A DNA stretch of 64,000 nt, taken from positions 434,001 through 498,000 of the forward strand of contig NZ_CP157390.1 of the NCBI RefSeq assembly GCF_040050925.1. Reading direction: 5' to 3'. The position numbers and the translations under genes are program-made. Positions within the stretch are counted from its first letter, which is position 1, and every line of letters starts with the position of its first letter. The notes beneath the pieces were generated by a model. The model worked only from the letters and a program-made list of their open reading frames with translations, did not search any database and was not told the DNA's origin. This stretch comes from Leifsonia sp. NPDC080035. Lineage in GTDB: Bacteria; Actinomycetota; Actinomycetes; Actinomycetales; Microbacteriaceae. Positions 15,077-23,626 of the stretch are shown one piece after another.

Positions 15077-16891
15077 CTAGACCAGCGAGTCCCGCCAGGC
15101 GGCGTGCAGCTGCGCGAACCGTCCGGTGCCCGAGATGAGCTCGTCCGGTGCGCCGTCTTCGACGACCTTCCCGTGCTCCATCACCAGCACTCGGTCCGCG
15201 ATCGCGACCGTCGACAGGCGGTGCGCGATGATCACGGCGGTGCGGTCGGCGAGCAGCGTCTGCAGCGCCTCCTGCACCAGGCGCTCGCTCGGGATGTCGA
15301 GCGAGCTGGTCGCCTCGTCCAGGATGAGCACCGCCGGGTTCGCGAGGAAGGCTCGCGCGAACGAGATCAGCTGGCGCTGACCTGCCGACACCCGGCCGCC
15401 GCGCTTGTTCACGTCGGTGTCGTAGCCGTTCGGCAGACCCTGGATGAACTCGTGGGCGCCGACCGCGGCCGCGGCCTCCACGATCTCTTCGCGCGTCGCG
15501 TCCGGCTTGCCGAGCGCGATGTTGTCCGCGACCGACCCGGAGAAGAGGTACGCCTCCTGCGTGACCATGACGATCGCGCGGCGCAGGTCCTTCGGGTGCA
15601 TGTCGCGCAGGTCGACCCCGTCCAGCGTGACGGAGCCCTCGCTCGGGTCGTAGAACCGCGAGATGAGCTTCGCCAGGGTTGACTTGCCCGCACCGGTCGA
15701 GCCGACGAGCGCGATGGTCTGCCCCGCAGGGATGTCCAGGCTGAACTCCGGAAGGATGACGCGGTCCTTCTTGTAGGCGAAGGTCACGTCGTCGAAGCGC
15801 ACGTGCCCCTCCGCCGTCCAGAGGTCGACCGCCTTCACGGGGTCGGGCACGCTCGGCTCCTCCTCCAGCACGCCCGAGATCTTCTCGAGCGCGGCCGCGG
15901 CCGACTGGTAGGAGTTGTAGAACATCGCCATCTCCTCCATCGGGTCGAAGAACCGGCGGGTGTAGAGCAGCGCCGCGAGCAGGACGCCGATGGCGAGCTG
16001 TCCGTCCGCGACCCGGAAGCCGCCGACGAGCAGCACGACGCCGACCGTGACGTTGCCGATCATCACCAGTCCGGGGTCGAAGATCCCGAACAGCTGGATG
16101 ACGCGCGCGTTGACGTCGCGGTACTCCTCCACGAGGCCGCCGAACTCCTTCTCGTTGCGCTTCTCCTTGCGGAACGCCTTGACCGCGCGGATGCCGGTCA
16201 TGGTCTCCACGAAGTGCACGATGAGCTTCGCCGACGCCACCCGCGAGATGCGGAACAGCACCTGCGACCGCTTCTGGAACCAGCGGGTGAGCAGGTACAG
16301 CGGCACCAGCGAGCAGACCAGCACCACACCGCTCACCCAGTCGAGCGCGAACAGCGCGATCGCGATGAACAGCATGTACAGGAAGCCCTGCACCAGCTGG
16401 TTGATGCCGGAGTCCAGCAGCTCGCGGATCGAGTCGAGGTCGCTCGTCTGCCGCGAGATGATGCGGCCGGACGTGTACGACTCGTGGAACTCGAGCGACA
16501 GCTTCTGGGTGTGCAGGAAGACCCGCTTGCGCAGATCGATCAGGATGGCCTGGCTGATCCGAGCGCTCAGCACGGTGTACCAGGCGATCAGCACGGCACC
16601 GATGACGCCGGTGACCAGGTACGCGACACCGGCTGCCGCGACGGGCATCCAGTCCTGCGACTTCAGCGCGCTGATGCCGTTGTCGATGCCGAACGCGATG
16701 ATCGCCGGCCCGGCGACCTGGCCGGCCGTGCTGATCACGACGACGATCGCGGTCAGCACCAGCCGCACCCGCAGCGGGTGCAGGAGGGAGCCGAGCAGGC
16801 GCAGCGAACGGCGGCGGATCTGGCGGCTCTCCGCCTTGTTGAGGTCGTTGCGCTCTTCGCCTTCGACCCCGAGGACGGTTGCGGTGCTCAC
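15077..16891 (-). CDS. ABC exporter subunit with consensus Walker B (heterodimer, second gene)
   Basis: A 604-residue fused membrane/ATPase half-transporter. Six membrane helices fall in about residues 40-330. Walker A is GSTGAGKST, Walker B ends LILDEATSSLD with the catalytic glutamate, and the switch is IIAHRLST. The signature is degenerate: VSAGQRQ instead of LSGGQ. Its GTG overlaps the partner's stop (GTGA) and has AGGAGG 7 bases upstream. The degeneracy pattern complements the partner's, as in TM287/288- and LmrCD-type heterodimeric multidrug or lipid exporters. Substrate unknown. Confidence 0.92.
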   Translation of the reverse strand: MSTATVLGVEGEERNDLNKAESRQIRRRSLRLLGSLLHPLRVRLVLTAIVVVISTAGQVAGPAIIAFGIDNGISALKSQDWMPVAAAGVAYLVTGVIGAVLIAWYTVLSARISQAILIDLRKRVFLHTQKLSLEFHESYTSGRIISRQTSDLDSIRELLDSGINQLVQGFLYMLFIAIALFALDWVSGVVLVCSLVPLYLLTRWFQKRSQVLFRISRVASAKLIVHFVETMTGIRAVKAFRKEKRNEKEFGGLVEEYRDVNARVIQLFGIFDPGLVMIGNVTVGVVLLVGGFRVADGQLAIGVLLAALLYTRRFFDPMEEMAMFYNSYQSAAAALEKISGVLEEEPSVPDPVKAVDLWTAEGHVRFDDVTFAYKKDRVILPEFSLDIPAGQTIALVGSTGAGKSTLAKLISRFYDPSEGSVTLDGVDLRDMHPKDLRRAIVMVTQEAYLFSGSVADNIALGKPDATREEIVEAAAAVGAHEFIQGLPNGYDTDVNKRGGRVSAGQRQLISFARAFLANPAVLILDEATSSLDIPSERLVQEALQTLLADRTAVIIAHRLSTVAIADRVLVMEHGKVVEDGAPDELISGTGRFAQLHAAWRDSLV

Positions 16892-18732
16892 AGGTTCACC
16901 TCCTGAAGGAGCTCGTCGTTCTGATCGTCCTCGAGACTCGAGAGGACGAAACGGTAGTGCTCGCTGGTGGCGAGCAGGTCGTGGTGCGTGCCGACGGCCG
17001 TGATCCGGCCGTCCTCCAGCAGGGCGACCCGGTCGGCCAGCATCACCGTCGACGGACGGTGCGCGACGACGAGGGCCGTGGTGGACGCGAGCACGCGCCG
17101 GAGCGCGGCCTCCACCAGCGCCTCGGTGTCCACATCCAGCGCGGACAGCGGGTCGTCGAGCACCAGGATGCTCGGCGCGGCCGCGACCGCACGGGCGAGC
17201 GCAAGACGCTGACGCTGGCCGCCCGAGAGGCTGAGCCCCTCCTCGCCGACCTTCGTCTCCACGCCCTCCGGCAGCTCGTACACGAAGCCGGCCTGCGCGA
17301 TCTCGAGCGCCTCGGTCAGCACCTTCTCCGCCTCGGGCGAGGTGGGATCGAGCCCGTCGCGGCCGAGCAGGACGTTATCGCGCACGGAGGCCGAGAACAG
17401 CGTCGCGTCCTCGAACGCCATGGCGATCGCCTTGCGCAGGTCGTACCGGGTGAGGTCGCGCACGTCGACGCCGTCCACGCGCACCGCGCCTCCCGTCACG
17501 TCGTACAGACGCGTGGTGAGAGCGGTCATCGTCGACTTGCCGCTGCCGGTCAGGCCGACGAGTGCCATCGTCTCCCCCGGTTCCACCCGCAGCTGGATGC
17601 CGTCGAGCAGATCGGGGAACCGCTCGGGCGAGTCCTGGTACCGGAAGTGCACATCGTCGAAGACGAGCTCGCCCTTCGGGTCCGTGATCTTCTTGGGCTC
17701 GGCAGGGTCGGTGATCGCGTTCGTCTCGTCCATCACCTCGAAGAACCGGTCGGCCGCGGTGCGCGTGTCGAACGTCATCGAGAGCAGGAAGCCGATCGAC
17801 TCGATCGGGAAGCGCAGCACGGTCGCGGTGGCGAAGAACGCCACCAGCTCGCCGACCGAGAGCGCGTCCTGCGAGGCCAGCCAGACGCCGACGACCAGGC
17901 AGATGCCGAACGCGACGTCCGGCACCAGCAGCAGCCACAGCCAGATGCCGGCGATCGCCTTGGCCTTCTCGATCTCCGTGCCGCGCAGCTGCTCGGCCTG
18001 CGACTCGAACTTCTTCAGGGCGTGCTTGCCGCGCCCGAACGCCTTCAGCACGCGGATGCCGTGCACCGACTCCTCGACGGCGGTCGCGAGGTCGCCCGCC
18101 TGGTCCTGGCTGCGGCGCGCCACGATCGAGTACTTCTTCTCGAACACGAAGCCGTAGATCCAGAGCGGCACCGACAGCACGAGGAAGATCAGCCCGAGCA
18201 GCCAGTTCCAGCCGATCAGGATGACGAATCCGACGATGATCGTGACCACGTTGACCACGAGCAGCACGATGCCGAACGACAACCAGCGGCGGATCAGGCT
18301 CAGGTCGCTGACGGCGCGCGAGAGCAGCTGGCCGCTCGGCCAGCGGTCGTGGAACGCGACGGGCAGGTCCTGCAGCTTCTCGTACAGGGCGTTGCGCATC
18401 CGCGCCTCGACGTGCGTGCCCGGGGTGAGCACGAACCAGCGTCGCAGCGAGATGAACACCGCCTCGGCCGCGCCGAGGCCGACCACGAGCAGGGCCGCGG
18501 GCCAGACCGCGCTGGGGTCGCCGGTCGACAGCGGTCCGTCGACCAGCCAGCGCAGCACCTGCGGGATGCTCAGGGCCACGAGGCTCGCGAGCAGGGCAGC
18601 GACCATGCCGAGGACGATGCGCGGCGCGGCCGACTTGGCGAACGGCAGGATGCGCAGCAGGGTGCGGACCGTCCCGGTCCGCTTCTTCTCTTCTCTTTGG
18701 GGCGGGTGCTGAGGTGTTTCAGCGATAGACAT
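16888..18732 (-). CDS. ABC exporter subunit with degenerate Walker B (heterodimer, first gene)
   Basis: A 614-residue half-transporter: N-terminal cytoplasmic tail, six membrane helices (about residues 35-330), and an ATPase with Walker A GLTGSGKST, canonical signature LSLSGGQRQR and Walker B LVLDDPLSALD, where the catalytic glutamate is aspartate. The switch is VVAHRPST. The degenerate ATP site is therefore formed by this subunit's Walker motifs and the partner's VSAGQ signature; the consensus site is the reverse combination. Gene order and 4-base overlap support one complex. Preceded by a leader region with a small ORF (18922-19011). Confidence 0.92.
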   Translation of the reverse strand: MSIAETPQHPPQREEKKRTGTVRTLLRILPFAKSAAPRIVLGMVAALLASLVALSIPQVLRWLVDGPLSTGDPSAVWPAALLVVGLGAAEAVFISLRRWFVLTPGTHVEARMRNALYEKLQDLPVAFHDRWPSGQLLSRAVSDLSLIRRWLSFGIVLLVVNVVTIIVGFVILIGWNWLLGLIFLVLSVPLWIYGFVFEKKYSIVARRSQDQAGDLATAVEESVHGIRVLKAFGRGKHALKKFESQAEQLRGTEIEKAKAIAGIWLWLLLVPDVAFGICLVVGVWLASQDALSVGELVAFFATATVLRFPIESIGFLLSMTFDTRTAADRFFEVMDETNAITDPAEPKKITDPKGELVFDDVHFRYQDSPERFPDLLDGIQLRVEPGETMALVGLTGSGKSTMTALTTRLYDVTGGAVRVDGVDVRDLTRYDLRKAIAMAFEDATLFSASVRDNVLLGRDGLDPTSPEAEKVLTEALEIAQAGFVYELPEGVETKVGEEGLSLSGGQRQRLALARAVAAAPSILVLDDPLSALDVDTEALVEAALRRVLASTTALVVAHRPSTVMLADRVALLEDGRITAVGTHHDLLATSEHYRFVLSSLEDDQNDELLQEVNL

Positions 18733-18768
18733 GAGTTCCGTTTTCTCTGTGAATGCGTTTTCTTCGAT

Positions 18769-18876
18769 GGGTCGGCTCCGACCCGTATGAGGTGTGCTGA
18801 GAGGTCGCGAAAAGGCGTCGCTTGTGAGCCGCGAAGGCGGTCCTCGTGCGAGGTTCCGGGCCCACGGATGCCCGGA
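18769..18876 (-). promoter_or_regulatory. Hairpins in the ABC exporter leader
   Basis: Two inverted repeats lie between the leader ORF and the exporter start: GGGTCG/CGACCC at 18769-18784, 37 bases before the exporter ATG, and CCGGGC/GCCCGG at 18857-18876. They could form alternative structures in the 190-base leader. Folding has not been computed. Confidence 0.35.
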
Positions 18877-18921
18877 CGGTGTACCGGCGACGTCAGCCGG
18901 AAGCGCTCTACGTCCTGGGAC

Positions 18922-19011
18922 CTACCAGGCGGGGGCTTGCTCCGGGGACGCGTACGCGGCAGCGACGAGCCCGAACACCGTCACGGTTCGTGTGTTCTCT
19001 GTCGTTGTCAT
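18922..19011 (-). CDS. Leader peptide ORF upstream of the ABC exporter (29 residues)
   Basis: A 29-residue ORF, MTTTENTRTVTVFGLVAAAY then ASPEQAPAW, has a strong Shine-Dalgarno (GGGAGG, 19017-19022, 5 bases before the ATG). It has a promoter-like pair upstream and ends 189 bases before the exporter's start. It has no membrane or RiPP signature that I recognise, though the C-terminal PAW could be a ribosome-pausing end. A translated attenuator controlling the exporter is the main hypothesis; a small exported or regulatory peptide is the other. No homologue is known to me. Confidence 0.5.
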   Translation of the reverse strand: MTTTENTRTVTVFGLVAAAYASPEQAPAW

Positions 19012-19068
19012 GGCGTCCTCCCGTAGCCCGATGCTCTTCTTCCGAATGCCGCAACAAGGCAGCCCTAC

Positions 19069-19098
19069 AGCTTATTGCCAGGTTTCGGCGCAACGCAA
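19069..19098 (-). promoter_or_regulatory. Promoter for the leader ORF and ABC exporter
   Basis: On the minus strand TTGCGT (19093-19098) and TAAGCT (19069-19074) are separated by 18 bases, giving a start near 19061 and about 50 bases of untranslated leader before the small ORF. Confidence 0.5.
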
Positions 19099-19126
19099 TA
19101 GTGCCGGCTGGTTTCTTTTCGCGTGC

Positions 19127-19132
19127 TAGCGT
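19127..19132 (+). promoter_or_regulatory. -10 box (TAGCGT) for a leaderless gene at 19140
   Basis: TAGCGT ends 7 bases before the ATG at 19140, with no Shine-Dalgarno sequence. Confidence 0.5.
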
Positions 19133-19139
19133 CCGCTTC

Positions 19140-19601
19140 ATGCCCGCATCCGCTCCCGGCCTCCGCGTCGTCCTCGGCGCCTTCGCCTCGTTCGTGGCCC
19201 TGTTGGCAGCGGTCGGGTGGGCTGTCTACGCGGGCACGAACGCGGGTGTCGACGCGGCGACGACGCGCCTCACCGTGCGGCTCGCGGTCGGGCGCGAGGT
19301 GACGGTGCGGCTGCCGGAGGTGGACTGCAGGATCCGGCCGAACGGCGGCATCGTGATCCGCAACACCCCACGGCCGGGCGTCGGCGACCAGATCGCCGCC
19401 GACTACGTCCACGTCTCATCGCGCTATGGGGTCACCATCACCGGTTCGGAACTGGTGTTCAGCTCGGTGGCGCCGTTCGCGCCGAGGGGCGACGAGGTGC
19501 TTTTCGACGCGCTTCCCGGCACCGCGACCATCACCGCGAACGGTCCGCCGATCCCGGTCGACGCCACGCTCACCGGCGCGCTGGCCTGCACGCGGGAGTG
19601 A
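19140..19601 (+). CDS. Hypothetical single-pass membrane or secreted protein
   Basis: A 153-residue protein with a hydrophobic N-terminal segment (about residues 8-28, LRVVLGAFASFVALLAAVGW) that acts as a signal anchor or uncleaved signal. The rest is beta-rich and extracytoplasmic, with two cysteines (one in VDCRIRP, one near the C-terminus in ALACTRE) that could pair. No family recognised. It is divergent from the ABC exporter leader and convergent with the dimethylargininase-like gene. Confidence 0.65.
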   Translation: MPASAPGLRVVLGAFASFVALLAAVGWAVYAGTNAGVDAATTRLTVRLAVGREVTVRLPEVDCRIRPNGGIVIRNTPRPGVGDQIAADYVHVSSRYGVTITGSELVFSSVAPFAPRGDEVLFDALPGTATITANGPPIPVDATLTGALACTRE

Positions 19602-19623
19602 CGCCGGCCGCCGCCGGGCCCGG

Positions 19624-20829
19624 TCAGCGGATGCGGATCGAGAGGCAGGTGACGCAGCCCTCGAGCTTCTCGAACTCGCTGATGTCGACGGGGATGACGG
19701 TGTAGCCGAGGTCCTCGACGAGCGCGATGGACTGCGGAGCCGACGACGACATCAGCACGGTCTCCTCGTCCAGCACGACCACCGCGGTGCCGTGCGCTTC
19801 AGGGATGGGCAGGAAGCGCTCGAACAGGCGGGGCTCGTCCACGATCGGCTCGTAGCCGATGACCGTGCCGTCGGGCAGCGCGGTGACCGCGGTCTTCAGG
19901 TGCAGGGCCTTGGTGACCGGCACGGCGACGACGGTGTAGCCGAGCCGGGAGGCGATGGCGCGCAGCTGGCGGATGCCCTCGGCGTTCGTGCGACCGCCCC
20001 GGCCGACGTACACGGTGTCGCCGACCTTGAGGACGTCGCCGCCCTCGAGCGTGCCCGGCTCCTCGATGCGCTCCAGGCGCAGCCCCTGGGAGCGCAGCGC
20101 CGCCTCGGTGCCCGCGGTCTCGGGCCGGCGCGAGTCGGCCCCTGGGCGCGTGATGACCGCGGTGTCGCCGAAGACGACGGCGGTGTCCTCGACGAACACC
20201 GAGTCCGCGAGACGGTCGGCGCTGGCGACCTCGACGGTCTGCCAGCCGGCCTCGGAGAGCGCCGAGACGTAGCCGTCCCACTGCTTGTCCGCGAGCTCGG
20301 TGTCGATCGCCTCGCGCTCGATGTGTGTGACGAGCCCCTCCGCGAGGTTGGCCGCCGGGATGCGCACCAGGGCGATGCGGCGCCCCGTCTCGCCCGGTCC
20401 GGGGGCGGTGAGCACGCGGTAGATGGCGTAACCGGCCGTCGGGAAGGCGATGGCGACCGCCAGCCAGAACGGGAGGTTCAGGCTCAGGAACCACTGGAAG
20501 ATCTGCTCCCAGGCGGTGCCGGACAGCGTCACCTTGAGCGACGTGAACAGCACGATCGTGCCGAGGAAGGTGCTGACCAGCCCGACCACCAGGCCCGTCA
20601 CGACCGCGATCCAGCGCCGCTCCATCCCGCCGAGCAGCGCACCGGCGAACGAGAGCACCAGCGCGACCAGCGCGTTCCACACCACGTACTGCATGATCGT
20701 GCCGAGCGCGTTGATGTTCAGGCTGTTGGCGACGAGCAGCACCACGGTCGCCGCCACCAGACCGATGGCGGCGACCGCGACGGCGGACACGATGGATGCG
20801 ACGAGCCGGCGGGCCCACGAAGAAGTCAT
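19624..20829 (-). CDS. Membrane-domain / dimethylargininase-like amidinohydrolase fusion
   Basis: A 401-residue protein with two parts. The first ~160 residues have four hydrophobic segments. The rest matches dimethylarginine dimethylaminohydrolase-like enzymes of the guanidine-modifying superfamily: FVEDTAVV, ITRPGADSRRPE, LEGGDVL, LHLKTAVTALPDG and a C-terminal CLS with C395 as the expected nucleophile. DDAH releases citrulline and dimethylamine from methylarginines; this substrate is inferred only. The ATG at 20829 is chosen because GGAG precedes it; a TTG at 20838 is the alternative. It is 15-24 bp after the amino-acid dehydrogenase, so probably the same operon. Confidence 0.82.
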   Translation of the reverse strand: MTSSWARRLVASIVSAVAVAAIGLVAATVVLLVANSLNINALGTIMQYVVWNALVALVLSFAGALLGGMERRWIAVVTGLVVGLVSTFLGTIVLFTSLKVTLSGTAWEQIFQWFLSLNLPFWLAVAIAFPTAGYAIYRVLTAPGPGETGRRIALVRIPAANLAEGLVTHIEREAIDTELADKQWDGYVSALSEAGWQTVEVASADRLADSVFVEDTAVVFGDTAVITRPGADSRRPETAGTEAALRSQGLRLERIEEPGTLEGGDVLKVGDTVYVGRGGRTNAEGIRQLRAIASRLGYTVVAVPVTKALHLKTAVTALPDGTVIGYEPIVDEPRLFERFLPIPEAHGTAVVVLDEETVLMSSSAPQSIALVEDLGYTVIPVDISEFEKLEGCVTCLSIRIR

Positions 20830-20853
20830 GGACTCCAACCTAGCGGACGCTTG

Positions 20854-21909
20854 CTATGCGTTCGCTGGCTCGCGCAGGCGTGCGACGGCGAGCTCCTCCG
20901 CCGCCTCGAGGGTGGTGATCCCGCGCTCGTCGGCCGCCTCGAAGATGCGGGTGACGGTGTCCCCGATCCGCTCGACGCGTTCCTGCGTCGCGGCGGCGGA
21001 CGGGTCCTCCTCGTTCATCATCGAGAGGAAGATCACCCCTCCCGCGTTGACGACGAAGTCCGGCGCCCAGAGGATGCCGCGGGCGGCGAGCCTGGCGGCG
21101 CCGGAGCGCTCGGCGAGCTGGTTGTTCGCGGGACCGACCACGGCGCGCACACGCAGCTCGTCGATCACCTCGTCCGTCAGGACGCCGCCGACCCCGGCGG
21201 GTACGAACAGGTCGCCCTCGACCCGGTGCGCCTCGGCCGGCTCGACCCAGGTGGCCCCGAGCGCATCCGCCAGCGCGCGCTTGGCCGGGTTGACGTCGGT
21301 GACGGTCAGCACGGCGCCCTCGCTGGCGAGGCGCATCGCGATGAGGGAGCCGACGTGGCCGAGCCCGAGCACGGTGACCCGGCGTCCGGAGACCGAACGG
21401 CTGCCGAAGGCCCGCTCCAGCGTCGACAGCAGTCCAGCGTAGACCCCGGCGGCGGTCGCGTCGCTCGGCTCGCCGACGCCACCCTCCGCGGGCGGCAGGC
21501 CGCAGACGTGCACGGTCCGCGAGGCGACGACGGACATGTCCTCCGCGCTCGTGCCGACGTCCTCGGCCGTCATGTAACTCCCGCCGAGGCTCTCCACGGC
21601 GTCGCCCAGGTCGAGCATGACCTCGTACTTGTCGGTCGGCGTCAGCTCGCGTCCGCGCGGAACGTACACGACGGCCTTGCCGCCACCGCGGTTCAGACCG
21701 GCCGCGGCGTTCTTCATCGTCATCCCCTCGGCCAGGCGCAGCGAGTCGGCGATCGCCTCCTGCCAGGAGTCGTACGTCCACACCCGGCAGCCGCCGAGGG
21801 CGGGACCGAGGACGGTGGAGTGCACCGCGATGCTGATGGTGAGGCCGCTCCGCCTCCCCTTCACAACGTGCAGTGTTTCGTGCGGCAGGTCTGCGGGCAG
21901 GACGGACAT
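20854..21909 (-). CDS. Glu/Leu/Phe/Val dehydrogenase (valine/leucine dehydrogenase type)
   Basis: A 351-residue amino-acid dehydrogenase. The substrate-site signature GMTMKNAAAGLNRGGGK contains both catalytic lysines, and GLGHVGSLIAMRLASEGA is the NAD-binding fold. Size and the LNRGGGK motif place it with branched-chain-type enzymes (valine/leucine dehydrogenases), which deaminate amino acids to 2-oxoacids, rather than larger glutamate dehydrogenases. Strong RBS GAGGAG lies before ATG 21909. A 17-bp palindrome (21945-21961) lies 36 bases upstream and may be an operator. The neighbouring dimethylargininase-like gene suggests a nitrogen-catabolic unit. Confidence 0.88.
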   Translation of the reverse strand: MSVLPADLPHETLHVVKGRRSGLTISIAVHSTVLGPALGGCRVWTYDSWQEAIADSLRLAEGMTMKNAAAGLNRGGGKAVVYVPRGRELTPTDKYEVMLDLGDAVESLGGSYMTAEDVGTSAEDMSVVASRTVHVCGLPPAEGGVGEPSDATAAGVYAGLLSTLERAFGSRSVSGRRVTVLGLGHVGSLIAMRLASEGAVLTVTDVNPAKRALADALGATWVEPAEAHRVEGDLFVPAGVGGVLTDEVIDELRVRAVVGPANNQLAERSGAARLAARGILWAPDFVVNAGGVIFLSMMNEEDPSAAATQERVERIGDTVTRIFEAADERGITTLEAAEELAVARLREPANA

Positions 21910-21944
21910 CGGTGTCTCCTCGTGGGATCGCGGTGAAATGTTCA

Positions 21945-21961
21945 GCGGTCTTGTGGACCGC
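21945..21961. promoter_or_regulatory. 17-bp palindrome upstream of the amino-acid dehydrogenase
   Basis: GCGGTC and GACCGC flank a 5-base centre (TTGTG). A second, wider inverted repeat, CCTCGTGGGA (21918-21927) and TCCCACGAGG (21978-21987), encloses it. Operator or hairpin; the regulator is unknown. Confidence 0.45.
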
Positions 21962-22045
21962 CGTCCATTCTCCCGCGTCCCACGAGGGGCCGCAATCGTG
22001 CGGGCGCGCTCAGTGGCGCGCTCAGTCGCGCGCTCCGAGGGGCGC

Positions 22046-23626
22046 TCAGTGGAAGAAGTGCCGCTCTCCCGTGAAGTACATCGTGACGCCGGCCGCCTTC
22101 GCCGCCGCGATCACATCCTCGTCGCGGATGGACCCGCCCGGCTGCACGATCGCGGATACACCGGCGGCGATCAGGATCTCGGGGCCGTCCGCGAACGGGA
22201 AGAACGCGTCCGACGCGGCGACGGAGCCCGCCGCCCGCTCGCCGGCCCGGCTCACCGCGAGGTTGCACGAGTCGACGCGGTTGACCTGGCCCATGCCGAC
22301 GCCGACGGACGCGCCGTCCTTGGCGAGCAGGATGGCGTTCGACTTGACCGCACGGCACGCCTTCCACGCGAACTCCAGGTCGGCGCGGGTTGCGGCGTCG
22401 GCCTCCTCGCCGGAGACGAGCGTCCATCCCGAGGAGTCGAAGGCGTCGAAGCGGTCGCTGTCCTGCACAAGCACCCCGCCGGAGATCTGCCGGAACTCCG
22501 TCGTCGCGCGCGCGTAGCCCTCCGGCAGCTGCAGGATGCGCAGATTCTTCTTGGTCTGCAGCAGCTCCAGCGCCTCCGGCTCGTACGCCGGGGCGATGAG
22601 GACCTCGGTGAAGATGCCCTTCACGGTCTCGGCCATCGCCAGGGTCACCGTGCGGTTCGCCGCGATGACGCCGCCGTACGCGGAGACCGGGTCGCACTCG
22701 TGGGCCTTGCGGTGGGCGTCGGCGATGTCCTCTGCGACGGCGATGCCGCACGGGTTCGCGTGCTTGATGATGGCGACCGCGGGCTCGGCGAAGTCGTACG
22801 CGCTGCGCAGCGCGGCGTCGGCGTCCACGTAGTTGTTGTAGGACATCTCCTTGCCGCCGAGCTGCGTCGCCTGGGCGATGCCGTGACCGGCCGGGTCCGC
22901 GTACAGCGCGGCGGCCTGGTGCGAGTTCTCGCCATAGCGGAGGGTCTGCTTCAGCTCGGCGCGCACCTCGAAGCGTTCGGCGAAGTCGTCGGTCGACGGT
23001 GCATCGCCAGCGAACCAGGCCGCGACCGCGCCGTCGTACGCGGCCGTGTGGGCGAACGCGCGTGCCGCGAGCTCGCGGCGCTGCTCGAAGCTCGTGCCGC
23101 CGGCGGCGATCGCCGCGGCGACGTCCGCGTAGTCGTCCGGCGAGACCACGATCGCGACGTTCGCGTGGTTCTTCGCCGCGGCGCGCACCATCGCGGGGCC
23201 GCCGATGTCGATCTGCTCGACCACGTCGTTCCCGACGGCACCGGAGGCGACGGTCTCGACGAACGGGTAGAGATTCACGACGACGAGCTCGAACGGCTCG
23301 ATGCCGAGGTCTTTCAGCTGGTCCTCGTGCGACGCCAGACGCAGATCGGCGAGCAGACCGGAGTGGATGGCCGGGTGCAGCGTCTTGACGCGGCCGTCCA
23401 GCGACTCCGGGAAGCCGGTGACGCTCGCGACGTCGGTCACGGCGTGCCCGGCGTCGCGGATGGTCTGGGCGGTGGAGCCGGTGGAGACGATCTCGACGCC
23501 CGCGTCGGCGAGCGCCTTCGCGAGGTCGAGCAGACCGGTCTTGTCGCTGACCGAGATCAGCGCGCGGCGGATGGGGACCACATCCCGCTCGCGGTAGAGG
23601 CTGGCGTCGTGACGGGGTCCGCTCAT
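22046..23626 (-). CDS. purH: Bifunctional AICAR formyltransferase / IMP cyclohydrolase
   Basis: A 526-residue enzyme for the last two steps of IMP synthesis. The N-terminal cyclohydrolase (MGS-like) domain has RRALISVSDKTGLLDLAKAL, STGST and RVKTLHPAIHSGLL. The formyltransferase domain has LRYGENSHQAAALY, KHANPCGIA, and the late block FPFADGPEILIAAGVSAIVQPGGSIRDEDVI. Its ATG overlaps the purN stop by four bases, so purN-purH are translationally coupled, the usual actinobacterial order. The upstream extension in the same frame is antisense to nothing known and is not used. Confidence 0.96.
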   Translation of the reverse strand: MSGPRHDASLYRERDVVPIRRALISVSDKTGLLDLAKALADAGVEIVSTGSTAQTIRDAGHAVTDVASVTGFPESLDGRVKTLHPAIHSGLLADLRLASHEDQLKDLGIEPFELVVVNLYPFVETVASGAVGNDVVEQIDIGGPAMVRAAAKNHANVAIVVSPDDYADVAAAIAAGGTSFEQRRELAARAFAHTAAYDGAVAAWFAGDAPSTDDFAERFEVRAELKQTLRYGENSHQAAALYADPAGHGIAQATQLGGKEMSYNNYVDADAALRSAYDFAEPAVAIIKHANPCGIAVAEDIADAHRKAHECDPVSAYGGVIAANRTVTLAMAETVKGIFTEVLIAPAYEPEALELLQTKKNLRILQLPEGYARATTEFRQISGGVLVQDSDRFDAFDSSGWTLVSGEEADAATRADLEFAWKACRAVKSNAILLAKDGASVGVGMGQVNRVDSCNLAVSRAGERAAGSVAASDAFFPFADGPEILIAAGVSAIVQPGGSIRDEDVIAAAKAAGVTMYFTGERHFFH

